This document shows positions 9,255 to 19,231 of a stretch of 24,289 nucleotides of DNA, one piece after another. The position numbers and the translations under genes are program-made. Source of the stretch: Phascolomyces articulosus (Eukaryota > Mucoromycota > Mucoromycetes > Mucorales > Lichtheimiaceae); contig JAIXMP010000083.1 of the NCBI GenBank assembly GCA_025677815.1, forward strand, positions 1 through 24,289, in the 5' to 3' direction. Every line of letters starts with the position of its first letter. Positions within the stretch are counted from its first letter, which is position 1. The notes beneath the pieces were generated by a model. It had not been told where the DNA came from, made no database searches, and worked only from the letters and a program-made list of their open reading frames with translations.

Positions 9255-12200
9255 TCAAGCTATAGCACTAAATCGTGGTATCCAGTTTCTATGCCAAGAT
9301 GCACATCCAAGAAACGATTTTAATTGTGATACTGTTTTTGGCAAGGGTAGTTCTCGGATTTTCTTCGTTCGTGCTTTATCGGCACATATGCCTTCACCAG
9401 TGATTTCGTGTCCAAGAAAAGTAATTTTGTTTTTAAAGAAGTAACATTTCTTTACTCCTAATTTTAATCTAGCTTTTCTGACACATTCAAATATGCATTC
9501 CAGGTATTCCAGGTGTTCTTTGGTATCTTTGGAATGTATAAATAAATCATCGAGGTATTTGCAAATAATGTCTTCCTCTTTTTGAAAAGCAAGTCGGATA
9601 AGGGTTACAAATATGGATGGTGCGGCATGATATCCTTGTGGTAAACGATTAAATTCAAATGCTCCAAATTTCGTCGAAAATGCAGTCAGATATTTGCTTT
9701 CTTCAGCAAGTTTAACTTGAAAATATCCATCCTTTAGGTCGAGACTTGAAAATATTTTGGAGGATCCAGCTGCCTGTAATTCTTGCCAGAAATTATCCAC
9801 ATAGGTTGCTGGTCGGATAGATGATTTGTTTAATCCTCTCATGTCAGCAATGAATCGATACGATTTCTTGTCCTTTTTCTTGATTAGCATTACAGGTGCA
9901 GCCCAAGGTGATGTTGATGGTCGTATGATTCCGAGTCGGCAATATCGGTCAAGTTCTTGTTTTAATGCAGCTGCTTCTACTGGTGCCAATCTATATGGTT
10001 TTGAAGCGACTGGTACTGCATCTGGTTTTAGTGTAATTTTATGCTCTAGGATGTCGGTACATCCAAGGTCGTCGTCTGTCCATGCAAAACAATCTTGATA
10101 TTGTGTTACAAGTTTAATGAACTCTTTTTGAAGGTTTCCATCTCGGTCTCCAGGTATTTCAGGTATGTTGAGTAGATTTAGTTGTTCATCAGTTAATGGT
10201 TTTGTCCGGACGTCGATTTGTTCAGATTGACTGCTTGATTTCGTCTTGTCTTGTATTTCATGAAACGTTCCAATGAAGCTGGGTGGAGATATTGTCAATT
10301 GTGAAGGTAAATAGTTGTGTATGGATATGGTGAATAAGGTGGCTCCTGGTTCAATGTCTTGACAATAATACTCGTGTCTTGATTCTTCTGGGGATATTCC
10401 ACGTTCAGGTTCAAATTGTAGTCTTCTTTGTATAATTCTTGAAAATTGTCCATGTACTTGAATTGTCGAATTTGTGGGGATGATAATAGGTTCTGTCAAC
10501 CAAATTTCTAAGACATCATTTCGTATATTCCTTGTCTCCAATGATATCGATGTCGGTATCTCGTCATTAATGAAGAAGAAATCTTCTCCATATCTAGCGC
10601 CTTGTCGTTGAAGTAGTGAGTATGGGAAATTTGGATTATATTCGTATCCATATATTTCTTCATTATATAAATCTGATGGACTATCAGGTTCGTCTGAGTC
10701 TGTTTCTCGTATATAATGCCTTGGCATGTAGTCTCCCAATAAGCATCCATTTGGGATTTCAATGTCACCAAATATGTAATTTTCCAAGGTAACCATGCAG
10801 TTTGTTGTTCCAGCATGTATTTTAGGATAATTAATCAATTCAAATGGTGCAGTCATGGATACTTGGGGATAAAACTTCATATCCATTTCAAATTGTTGTG
10901 GTAATTCTCCAATTACATTGATTTTGGTTCTTGCCGGTATTTTGATGTCTTCCGCGTTATGTACTTCATAACAAATGGAACCATCATCAGCTCTCCATTC
11001 TCTAAATCGCATCTTGTAGCTTTTTCGGTCGTCATTTAAGTAGAATTCAGTAACATCCTCGTCTGTGAGTTCTCCTTCAGATTCTGTGGAAATGTCTTCT
11101 GATGATGTAGAATACTCGTCGCTTTCGCTTTCTTCAGTTTCGTCAGTTAATTCGCTGTATGAAGATGATTCGTCTGTTTCGCCTTCAGAATATGAGTTAT
11201 CTTCTTCATCTTCGATTTCTGTTATTTGCGGTAAGGTTCGAGTTTGCGATCGTTGATGTTTCATGTCCCGGGTATAAGCCAATGGTACACAGACTTGTTG
11301 ATTTTTATAGTTGATCGTTAACGTTGCATTTCCGAAATCAATTTTTGCTTTTGCAAGATTAAGCCAGTTATTTCCAATAACTAAGTGTACTGGGGATCCA
11401 GACAGAACTTCTAAATTAGTAGGTATATTTAAGATGTTTCCTACTTGGATATGAACATTTTGTATAATTCCTTGAGATGCTTGTAATGATCCATTTCCTA
11501 GGGTAAATCTAGTTGTAGATGGTCTAGATATTTTCATTTGTAGTTCGTCGGCTAATGTTCGAGATATACACGTTTTTGCTGCTCCAGTATCAATAAGTGT
11601 TTCAATTGGTCGTCCTTTTAAGTGAAAGGTTGTATAGGCAGCAGTGGAATCAATTTTTGTACGTAGATCCATAAAATTCAGATCTCGGTCTTTGTTTCGC
11701 CGTATCGATGTAAAGCTATGTAATTCTCGTCTGAATTTCGGACATGCCTTGATAAGGTCTCCAATTGTTATTTGTGCCGTTCGATTTGATATGTCTTGTA
11801 CGATATCATATTCAATATGTGGTTTACTTTTTGGTTTTCGTTTTCTTGATTCCTTTGGAGGGTTTGGTTTTTGCTGGTTTCGTGCCAATCCCTTTCCCTT
11901 GTTTAGTTTTGATGAAGTGTTCCTTGAATCATTAATTTGAGTTTGTTCAACCATTTCTTGATCTACATCCATTGCAATATTATTCAGTCGATTATTTTTA
12001 TTGTATGGATTTCTTTCAGGTGCAGGTGGTGGTGTTTGATACATTTCTGCAGGTGTGTCTTGACGATGTGGTTCTGGAGTCTCTTCGGCTGGTATTACTC
12101 TTGGTATTCTTTGATATCCTCGATTTTGACTTGGCATTGGTTCTTGAATATCCTCTTCTTGAAATTAGATATGTCGTTGTTTCTTTTTGGAGGGTCCAGG

Positions 12201-12493
12201 TTTAACAATTTTGTTGACGGATGTTCCAGATCGTAAATTCATGCTTCGTCTCTTTGTGTGCTGTTCCGTTTCATTATTCTCCAATGGTCGTTTTTGTGCC
12301 ATATATAATTCATTGTCGAAGTTATTTCTTTTATTCGTTGGTTCCGGTTGTCTGTTCTTATGATGTTGAGGCTTTTTGTTCATGTATTTTTGTGGTCGAT
12401 TATAATTGTCATTGTTGTGATTTCGATTTTGGTAAATGGGTTTGTAGGATGAATTCTGGGCGCCGAGTTGACCGTTTCTTGCAACTCGCCCAT
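9255..12493 (-). pseudogene. pol: protease and reverse transcriptase, entered by -1 frameshift, with internal stop
   Basis: In the pol frame from the gag stop to TGA 9255-9257, with one further stop (TAA 12165-12167). Counting from the Met at 12137, residues 1-110 are Pro/Lys/Asn-rich. The aspartic protease active site DTGA is at 183-186 with a downstream HLVIGNNWL. A very acidic Ser/Glu/Asp stretch spans about 305-365. RT follows, with SPWAAPVMLIKKKD, SSLDLKDGYFQV, LPQG at 832-835 and the catalytic YLDD at 861-864. It ends with SFLGCASWHR in the connection region. It copies element RNA to DNA. The TAA fits a CAA change and the TGA fits CGA. Without these stops the frame would run on into RNase H. 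Confidence 0.93.
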
Positions 12494-12503
12494 CTAGTTT
12501 TTT
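12458..12503 (-). promoter_or_regulatory. Programmed -1 ribosomal frameshift signal between gag and pol
   Basis: On the minus strand, gag ends CCA AAA AAC TAG. The heptamer A AAA AAC (12497-12503) is in the exact X XXY YYZ register and abuts the amber stop (12494-12496). After a 5-nt spacer, GGGCGAGTTG (12491-12482) pairs with CAACTCG plus CCC (12470-12458, 3-nt bulge), forming a roughly 10-bp stem with an 11-nt loop. The pol ORF is in the -1 frame and open across this site, so a slip yields Gag-Pol. Confidence 0.88.
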
Positions 12504-13765
12504 GGCACATTGCAATAAGGTTCGTACTTGTAGTAATCCATATCATCGTCACTAGAGTAGTAATTATCATCCCAATATGGATCTGACATGTATCCATCTG
12601 AGTCTTGATTCTCCAAATAATTGAATTGGCTGTAGCCATTACTGTGTCGTCGTTCTTGATATCCTTTTGGCGGTGTGGATTTATTATTATAATCTCTTTG
12701 ATCTCGATATGATTGCAGGTCATCTTGTTGTTGTAATTGTCGAGATTCATATTTCTGCGAGCGATTCCATTGACTTGAGTTTTCCTTTGCATCGTTGTTG
12801 AATCGTGTTGGTTGATTATTGATCCGTTGTCTTTGTTCTATGTTGTCATAACGCCGATTTGATTGTTGTTGACTTTGCCATCGATTTTCTCTATTGTGTG
12901 GTTGAAATCTTGGTCGTCGATGGTAGCTCTCTTTGTTATTGTAATAGCTGTTTCGTGATCTTTGGATACCAAAGTTATTAATTGTATTATTGGGGTTTCC
13001 AATAATTCGAATTGCATTTGCTAATGAGTATCCTTGACGTGTCAGATTGTCAATTTCTTCTTGTAAGGCACAATCTTCCTCATATTGTTCGTTTTCGGTT
13101 TTGTCGAGGCAGTTAAATGAATTTTTCCTTTGTCGGTATAAGGGTTGTCGCCTTGAAAGTCGGTCTTGTCGTTCAGTATTCCAGTAACCTTCAGCTTTTT
13201 GAAGAATATCTTTGTGTTCCATTGCACACATTTTTATACAGTGTTTTCTGATTTCTGGTAACAATCTAGCCTTGAATGTGGATTCAATACGTTCTGTATT
13301 TTTAATATCTGCGTCATATGCTGCTTGATGTACGCGACCAAGGAAAGATCGAGGACTTTCGCCATACCGTTGTGTAATGGTGCTAAAGTAATCTCGATAT
13401 CTTTGTAAATCGTAGTCAGTAATAAAATATTCTTCTAAGGAGTCCAGTGCTGCAGATACAGTGTGGGTGGTGTGTTGTTCATCGTGGTCCTTGTTCATGT
13501 TTGGTATTATATTGATCAGGTATTGAGTTAAAGCCGGACCTCGTAATACTCCTTGTAGTAGTTCCAATCGTCGGTTTTCAGTTTGTGCGCCAGTAAGTAA
13601 GATGTATGAGGTAAATTCTTGTCTAAATGTTCGAAAGTCCTCATTTTCAAATCCATGATAAATAGGCAGCTGTGGTATAGCAAAAGGGTTTCGATCGTCC
13701 AACAGGTTTAATTCGGCTTGTACTTGTTGTCGATTTCCAAAAGCGCCTAGTATGAAATAGTCCAT
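12494..13765 (-). CDS. gag: capsid/nucleocapsid polyprotein
   Basis: 423 codons from the only in-frame ATG after an upstream TGA near 13858, to TAG 12494-12496. Residues about 35-210 match the retrotransposon gag/capsid pattern: PQLPIYHGFENEDFRTFRQEF, LLQGVLRGPALTQYL, ALDSLEEYF, YGESPRSFLGRVHQAAYDA and ARLLPEIRKH. The C-terminal half is rich in Arg, Gln, Asn, Tyr and Asp, with no CCHC zinc knuckle; RNA binding may rely on the Arg/Gln-rich part. It has no internal stop, unlike pol. It ends inside the frameshift signal, so most ribosomes make Gag and a minority Gag-Pol. Confidence 0.92.
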   Translation of the reverse strand: MDYFILGAFGNRQQVQAELNLLDDRNPFAIPQLPIYHGFENEDFRTFRQEFTSYILLTGAQTENRRLELLQGVLRGPALTQYLINIIPNMNKDHDEQHTTHTVSAALDSLEEYFITDYDLQRYRDYFSTITQRYGESPRSFLGRVHQAAYDADIKNTERIESTFKARLLPEIRKHCIKMCAMEHKDILQKAEGYWNTERQDRLSRRQPLYRQRKNSFNCLDKTENEQYEEDCALQEEIDNLTRQGYSLANAIRIIGNPNNTINNFGIQRSRNSYYNNKESYHRRPRFQPHNRENRWQSQQQSNRRYDNIEQRQRINNQPTRFNNDAKENSSQWNRSQKYESRQLQQQDDLQSYRDQRDYNNKSTPPKGYQERRHSNGYSQFNYLENQDSDGYMSDPYWDDNYYSSDDDMDYYKYEPYCNVPKN

Positions 13766-13918
13766 TGTTGGTACTTGATATTCGGTAGTAAGCTCTAAAA
13801 GTGTGTCTTGTGGTATTTGTATTTGTTTGTCGTTGGTAATTGATTTTACAGTACAAGATCAAGTGTTATGTTTGATCTGCCTTGATAATGACTTGATTCT
13901 CGTAATAATCACTCAATG

Positions 13919-13936
13919 CCCCTATAGTGAGCACCA
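13919..13936 (-). other. Primer binding site complementary to a tRNA 3' end
   Basis: The plus strand reads CCCCTATAGTGAGCACCA, which looks like a tRNA 3' end including CCA, so the minus strand (element sense) carries its complement, starting TGGTGCTCACTA, 5 nt after the 5' LTR. I cannot name the tRNA with confidence. The GAGCACCA end resembles that of some Ile(UAU) tRNAs. Confidence 0.75.
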
Positions 13937-13941
13937 AAATG

Positions 13942-15018
13942 TGTTGCCCTGATATTTGGTTTGGTGGTAATTTAGTGGTGATGAAAGTGTGAACACAATA
14001 TGTGTTGCTTGTAAGATAGATAATAATTTATGATATGATAATTGAGTGTAAACACCAAAATGTGTTAATCAGTTACATATATTTAATGATATTGAGTAGC
14101 AGGGCTTTTGGTGAGCAACACGATGTTACTAATAAGATTTGTTTCTTATAATTACAATTCTTATAGCAACTAAAGTTTTTATATATCAGTTCATGATATT
14201 TAGTGAGCACCAGTAATATTAACGTATATTACACCGATTAAAGCAACAGATATCAATACTAATGTTTTAAGCAAGTATCTGTTTATATGTGATTATACAG
14301 CTATATTAGCGTGGATTCTTTAGGCCACAGTAAAATATATAATACGAATAATATATGATATATAATTGAATTATCGTTTGAAGTATAAAAAATGTATAAC
14401 AAGTGAAGCTTGGATTAGCAGTTCTTGTTATTTCAAAAGAGTAACTTGTGTAGTATGTTACTATATGATATAATCCTTGATATAATGTCTTGAATTCAAT
14501 GATAATAGTCAAAGTCAGGTATGTTACTTCCGACTGGTAATGATAATAGAATAAGGATCAGGAATGTTACGTCTGTCCTATATTGAAATGTGAAGCTTTC
14601 TTTAAGCTACAGTAAAATTAAAACAAGCCAGTTCGGTCTTGAGTGAATCAATACTCTTAAAATTTATATATATGATAAAGAGAAGTATAATTGATTGATT
14701 TTATTTCAGATACAAAATAATGGGGTATTTATATGTTTTCCAATAATTAAATATTTCTATCCTAAGTAACAACATGTGAAGATACTGCGGTTGCTACGAG
14801 ATACTGTGGTAATAGATGAATATCCAATAATAATATAATGTGTTGAATAAGTGATAATTATATTTATAAATATGTTGCTGCGGTTTGTATGTATCTCTTG
14901 TTAATTGGAAGATACCAAAAGGTAAGATAATCCGATATTGTCACAGTAACAGTATTTATATATAGAGTTGTTTCGTAGTAATAATGGTAATAACTGCGGT
15001 TCTTTCTGGGGGGTTACA
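13942..15018 (-). repeat. 5' LTR (right copy), 1077 bp
   Basis: Promoter-side LTR of the minus-strand retrotransposon, offset 9675 bp from the left copy along most of its length. It has one extra G near 14998. All five substitutions against the left LTR are transitions, and three fall at CpG/CpA sites. A 14-bp segment CACCAAAATGTGTT at its PBS junction (13932-13945) recurs inside the LTR at 14053-14066. Confidence 0.93.
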
Positions 15019-15022
15019 ACGT
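15019..15022. repeat. Target site duplication ACGT, right copy
   Basis: Directly follows the LTR terminal CA; partner of 4263-4266. Confidence 0.9.
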
Positions 15023-16733
15023 TGTATGATGACGGTATTGATGTGTTTGTGCCTTCAACAGGTTAAACGATCCATGTGAAAGCTGCGTTGATAATGGTTG
15101 CCTCCAATATGCCTGCTGCTTGCAAAGCTTGTAGATTCACTGTACCAACTAGTCGTCATGGTTGCTATAAATGTAATTTTTCATTTCCTGTTGACAGCAC
15201 TACACGAAGAGTCAATTTTGGTAGCAATGGTTTCGATGTTGATAAATGGAAATATCAGAATAGTCGTAATGGCGTGATTGCACATGCGAATGAATGGCGA
15301 ATGGCAACAACAAAAAAGGAGCAACATGATATCGAGTACGACTTTGGCACGCGGTGGTCAGTTCTTCATGAACTTCCATATTTTGATGCTGTTAGATTCA
15401 CTGTAATCGACCCAATGCATAATCTTCTGCTTAGAACAGCAAAAAAAATGTTCGAGTTATAGAAATTGACAGATGATGATTTAGAGAAGATGAAGAAGTT
15501 GGCAAATGGCCTTCTTGTACCTAAAGACTTGGATGTACTATCCCCAGAAAGAATTGCTTCCGGCTTGCCACGTATGAAAGCTGCAGAATGGAAGAGCTGG
15601 TGTTTGGTATATTCACCCTTCCTGTTACAAGAATGTTTGGATGCTGCTAAATTTAAACACTGGATGAAGTTCATTGATGCATGTCGCCTATTACTGAAGC
15701 CATCCATCTCTCACAGTGAAATCAATATGGCACATACCCTTTTGGTTGATTTCTGCAATGAAACTGTTTTCCTTTTCAATTCTACCACTATAACACCAAA
15801 TATGCATGCCCATTGTCATTTGAAAGAAAGCATTCTTGATTTTGGACTGGTATATGCATTTTGGTTGTTTCAATTCGAACGGTATAATGGACTTCTTGGC
15901 AATATTGCGACAAATAGAAAGGGTACATTTGAAAGAATATATATGAAGCACTTCCTTGAACAAGCCGGTGCTTGTGATTATATTAACACCAACACTGTTT
16001 CCCACATCAATGATGACCAAATCGAATTTCTCCATCGTTTGGTTAATACCTCATCTACAGCAGCAACGACCATGCAAGTTAATACAATGGAAAACTTTAA
16101 TATCTGTGAGTACATTAATACCTCTGCATTGGCTCAACATGCAAATGGTTCTGAACCCTTACCTCCTAACACCATTCCACTAATAACGAATACTCTCCCA
16201 AACACAAACTTCCACACGACCACTATGATGCTTTACTTGAATTCTATTAAGTAGCATATCAAGAACAACAAAACGCCGACAATTACCTTTCACCATCACT
16301 TACGAATCCTAATCCTGTCCTACTATATGTATACCGCTTTAAAACTGTTAACCATCATGGTTACAAATACAACAGTGCTGCATCAGGAACAAATAGAGGA
16401 TCGTATATCCAAGCTTTATACATGGAGAGCAACAGCGATAATATTGCAGCATACCTAGGCCAAATACAATATTTCTTTTGTCACGATTTCGTTGTCAATG
16501 GTGTGAAAAAGCGTTACTTTTTTGCTTTCGTCTGATGGTTGGAAGAGGATAGATCCACTCAACGATTTCGTGCTAGTAACGTCGAAACCTAGAAAAGTTT
16601 TTTCAAACCCATTGACTAGCAGTGCATTCTTCCATTTGGTCATATTTATTCTCCTGTCGCCATTGGAAAGTATCAAACAGCAAGAGTGAAAAAAACTATT
16701 GTTATTCCTCTCCAACAAAAAAGACACACATAA
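15023..16733 (+). pseudogene. CACTA transposase (tnp2/Transposase_21), 3' part
   Basis: Resumes the frame broken at 4266 (ACG-TTG-TAT-GAT). Contains hallmark tnp2 motifs: TIHVKAALIMVAS, SRHGCYKCNF (zinc-like Cys pair), HELPYFDAVRFTVIDPMHNL (catalytic-region signature), MHAHCHLKESILDFG, and YAFWLFQFERYNGLLGNI. The C-terminal domain reads LGQIQYFFCHDF, PFGHIYSPVAIGKYQTARV and ends VKKTIVIPLQQKRHT at TAA 16731-16733. Lesions: TAA 15064-15066, TAG 15460-15462, a 1-nt deletion in the A run at 16200-16202, TAA 16248-16250, TGA 16533-16535, TAG 16590-16592 and TAG 16617-16619. Several TAGs sit where Trp is expected. Clearly degenerate, but conserved enough to show that the family is recent here. Confidence 0.85.
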
Positions 16734-16940
16734 AAGCTATAAACAAAAAAAACCTCTCCTCACAAAATTACTTTCGACCTTCCTCTCTTTCATCAACCTC
16801 ATAATTATTATTTATCCTTATTATTTCATCATATATTATTGTTTCTTTCACCCTTTTGCTATTATTATCTTTATATTATTATTTTTATTTTTTAAAAGGA
16901 AAATATTAACATTGCCACTAATCATGCAGCAACCATGCTA
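16734..16940. other. Gap between convergent genes
   Basis: T-rich, pyrimidine-biased DNA between the transposase stop and the stop of the opposing gene. Probably holds both 3' ends and polyadenylation signals. Nothing else was seen. Confidence 0.5.
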
Positions 16941-17802
16941 CTAACTTTGCTGGTCTTGGACGGTTAACCATAACAACATTTCTTGAACACTTTGTTGCAT
17001 ATGCTGTCTTCGAGTTTGGAGCAAGGATGCCAATTGATCAAGTTCTTTTAAAAACTTATTTGCCTAAAGTAATCTAATTAGCAGCGTATACAAATCACAT
17101 ATATTTATTTATATTCAATTTATTATTTACTTACATTTTCTGACTGGTAATCTGGTCGAAAAAGTTTGTAGGGCATCTCCTCCAGTTCTCGTCCTCAGAT
17201 TCCTCTTCGGATTGATACTCCTTTTCAAGGAACTTATCCATTCCACTCGAAGGGTATTTTTCTTCCAAGTTGGCGCAAAAATGCTCTAATGCACAGACCT
17301 GACGATCATGTTTCTACTCGATATATCAGTATTAAATAATATTTTCTATCTCTCTCTCTATTATTACACGTGTACATACACTTTTCAAGCGAGAAGCATG
17401 ACAGTTTCTTCAATCAATTATTTCTTGAACGGCAGGAAGACGTTTGTGGACCGAGCGCTTGTTGTTGAAGCTGGTGATGGCCATTTTGCGTACCTTCAGA
17501 TCAAAATGAGCAAGGCTGGGAAATTCTTGCTGATATGCTCTTATACCAACAATGATTTTGGTGATGATACATATGTTAACTGGTTTGCTTACAGTCAAGT
17601 TATAATCGAATTAGATGTTTTCCCAGTCAACAATGTCTTGGTACACATCCCTGATATATTACTATAGGTAACATTAGGTAAAGTTAGTAAAAAGTAAAAT
17701 CTTATGTTTTGGATATTCGATAGGTTTACTTACACTTAAAGCGTTAATGCAGGGAGTGTGGGGGTTTTCAAGTTGAATGGGTTGTTGGACTTCGGTATTC
17801 AT
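16941..17802 (-). pseudogene. Second CACTA accessory gene, four exons, unknown function, with in-frame stops
   Basis: Exons in coding order: 17802-17734, 17661-17380, 17313-17135, 17073-16941. Donors are GTAAGT, GTATGT and GTAAGT, acceptors AG. Lengths 69, 282, 179 and 133 keep frame throughout (221 codons). Exon 1 encodes MNTEVQQPIQLENPHTPC. Exon 3 is acidic (EKEYQSEEESEDENWRRCP). Exon 4 is a Gln/Leu-rich likely coiled coil (ELDQLASLLQTRRQHMQQ) ending WLTVQDQQS. In-frame stops: TAA 17659-17661, TAA 17611-17613, TGA 17410-17412, TAG 17064-17066, each explainable by one transition. No family recognised. By location it may be a DNA-binding accessory protein, comparable in position only to plant TnpA. 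An open frame opposite exon 2 (17308-17667, plus) is an alternative for that exon. Confidence 0.55.
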
Positions 17803-18758
17803 CTTTAAATTGAAGGGTAATAAGAATGTTAATATCATTATTGGCCAGTTATACTAACGAATTATATAAATGTGGATAGGTATACTTTTAAAATTTTAGT
17901 AACTATATAGAATGGATAATGGAGTGAAAGTTGTAGAAGGATCATGGTAATTAAAACGCGGCATGCTTTTATATTGCTGCATATATTCTTTAAAAGTAAG
18001 TGTTATTTTTGATTCCATATTTGGATATTTATTCGCGTTTGGAACAGCTCAAGTTGGAAAATCTTACACAACCCAAATTTTCGTCTCTCTTTCCATTTTT
18101 TTTTAGTCTTACTCTTTACTGTTTTTTTTTCTTTCTTACTCTACCCATTTTTTTTACAGCGCATTCCTCCTTTAATATATGAGTTATGGTGATATTACAG
18201 GTAATGAAAAAATAATGTATTATTCAACCAAGATAGCTGTGATATAATCAAATGGCACTATTTTGCCATTATTGGGTTTGTTTTATTTACAACTGGTGTT
18301 TTGATTGATTTTGTTTATAGGTACGGCACATCCATAACAAATAGGTATAAAGCTCTGCTATGAATTCTATTTATTTTTTACTGTACCAAAATAACTTGTT
18401 TTAGATAAGGATTAGTCAAACTATATAAGTAGGCACTATTTTATACTCTTAAATGGTAACATTCTTTTTTTTTATTTAACCACTAGATATATTTATCTTT
18501 AATAGTATCAAAATAAGCTATCATTTTATAACTGACATAACTTTTTTGGATTTTTGCTTTACAGAGCTGAGCAACACTGATTATTATTTCTGGTAAGTAA
18601 TAAATTGCCCATTATAATTTGATTTATCCATCCATCTTTTCTTTCCCTCATCTCTGATTGTGATATCCTATCTTTTTAGGCTCTCTTCAAGTTGTCATCT
18701 CATTTGACACTGTATCCTTTAATTATCTTTGAATTCTTTATTAAATCTATAAAACAAA
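17803..18758. other. Non-coding or unresolved region of CACTA element 1
   Basis: T-rich DNA with several isolated exon-like pieces on the plus strand, for example 18179-18201 (ATGAGTTATGG... before GTAATG) and 18566-18592 (between a TTTACAG acceptor and a GTAAGT donor). I could not join them into one open frame. It may be the 5' part of the gene at 18759-19105 or a promoter region. Confidence 0.35.
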
Positions 18759-19105
18759 ATGATGACGCGTCCTTATTCTAAGGTAAATAATTCCACAAGT
18801 AAATCATTAATACCTTTTTTTTTTACTATAACAGAAATTGTTGGTAACTTCCCCAATGGATAGAATGAGGTAAGAATTTTTTTTCTCATTCCCTTTCTAC
18901 GTTTTAGTAAGCCATCTAAATTTTATATACTTTGGTAGGAACATTGTCTTCTCCTTTTTTATACAATCTACTTGCCATATGTTTAATTTCTTTTCCCTTC
19001 CTTTTTCTTCTTTATGATTTATAATTTATTTACAGCTTAGAAATGACATTACCCACTCCCATTATGACAATCTTCTTTATGGCAGTGTTTGGTAATGCCT
19101 ATTAG
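18759..19105 (+). CDS. Possible three-exon micro-gene, 42 residues, unknown
   Basis: Exons 18759-18782, 18835-18869 and 19036-19105 join at GTAAAT/ACAG and GTAAGA/TACAG sites into 43 codons, from ATG ATG to TAG 19103-19105. The predicted peptide starts MMTRPYSKKLLVTSPMDRM and has a hydrophobic C-terminus (IMTIFFMAVFG), possibly a membrane segment. Introns are 52 and 166 nt. Chance is a real risk with such short exons. It may instead be the 3' end of a longer gene whose upstream exons I could not connect. Confidence 0.3.
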
Positions 19106-19231
19106 CATGGTGGCGGGCTGCAATAGTATTAAATAGTAGTTATAGCATAGGATAGCATAGTTTTATATCAATTACATTTTTTTTATCAAATAAATGGATA
19201 TTGTTACTACAAATACTTTTTATTTCTTTTA

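Larger units (their letters stand above)
4267..15018 (-). mobile_element. Ty3/Gypsy LTR retrotransposon, full length but with broken coding frame
   Basis: 10.75 kb, bounded by near-identical LTRs with TG...CA ends and a 4-bp ACGT duplication. Coding order on the minus strand is gag, protease, reverse transcriptase, RNase H, integrase: the Ty3/Gypsy order, with integrase last (Copia elements have it before RT). The primer site is next to the right LTR, so the right LTR is the 5' LTR. gag and pol are linked by a -1 frameshift signal. pol keeps one reading frame from 12515 to 6714 but contains in-frame stops at 12165, 9255, 8592 and in the following spacer, 7233 and 7152. An additional ORF (6210-6632) and a tandem-repeat 3' region follow. 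It is nested in, and therefore younger than, the CACTA element. Confidence 0.95.

Noticed and set aside
9133..9444. Plus-strand frames inside pol (also 11644-12236 and 12221-12586)
   Set aside because: Antisense shadows of RT, protease and linker coding with no recognisable domains.
12494..13765. CCHC zinc knuckle in gag
   Set aside because: No CX2CX4HX4C pattern in the gag frame or in the first pol-frame segment; cysteines are sparse and not spaced correctly.
17308..17667. 119-codon plus-strand open frame
   Set aside because: It lies opposite exon 2 of the minus gene. The minus model gains support from matching phases of four exons, whereas this frame starts in T-rich non-coding sequence. 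Not fully excluded, since the minus exon has three stops.
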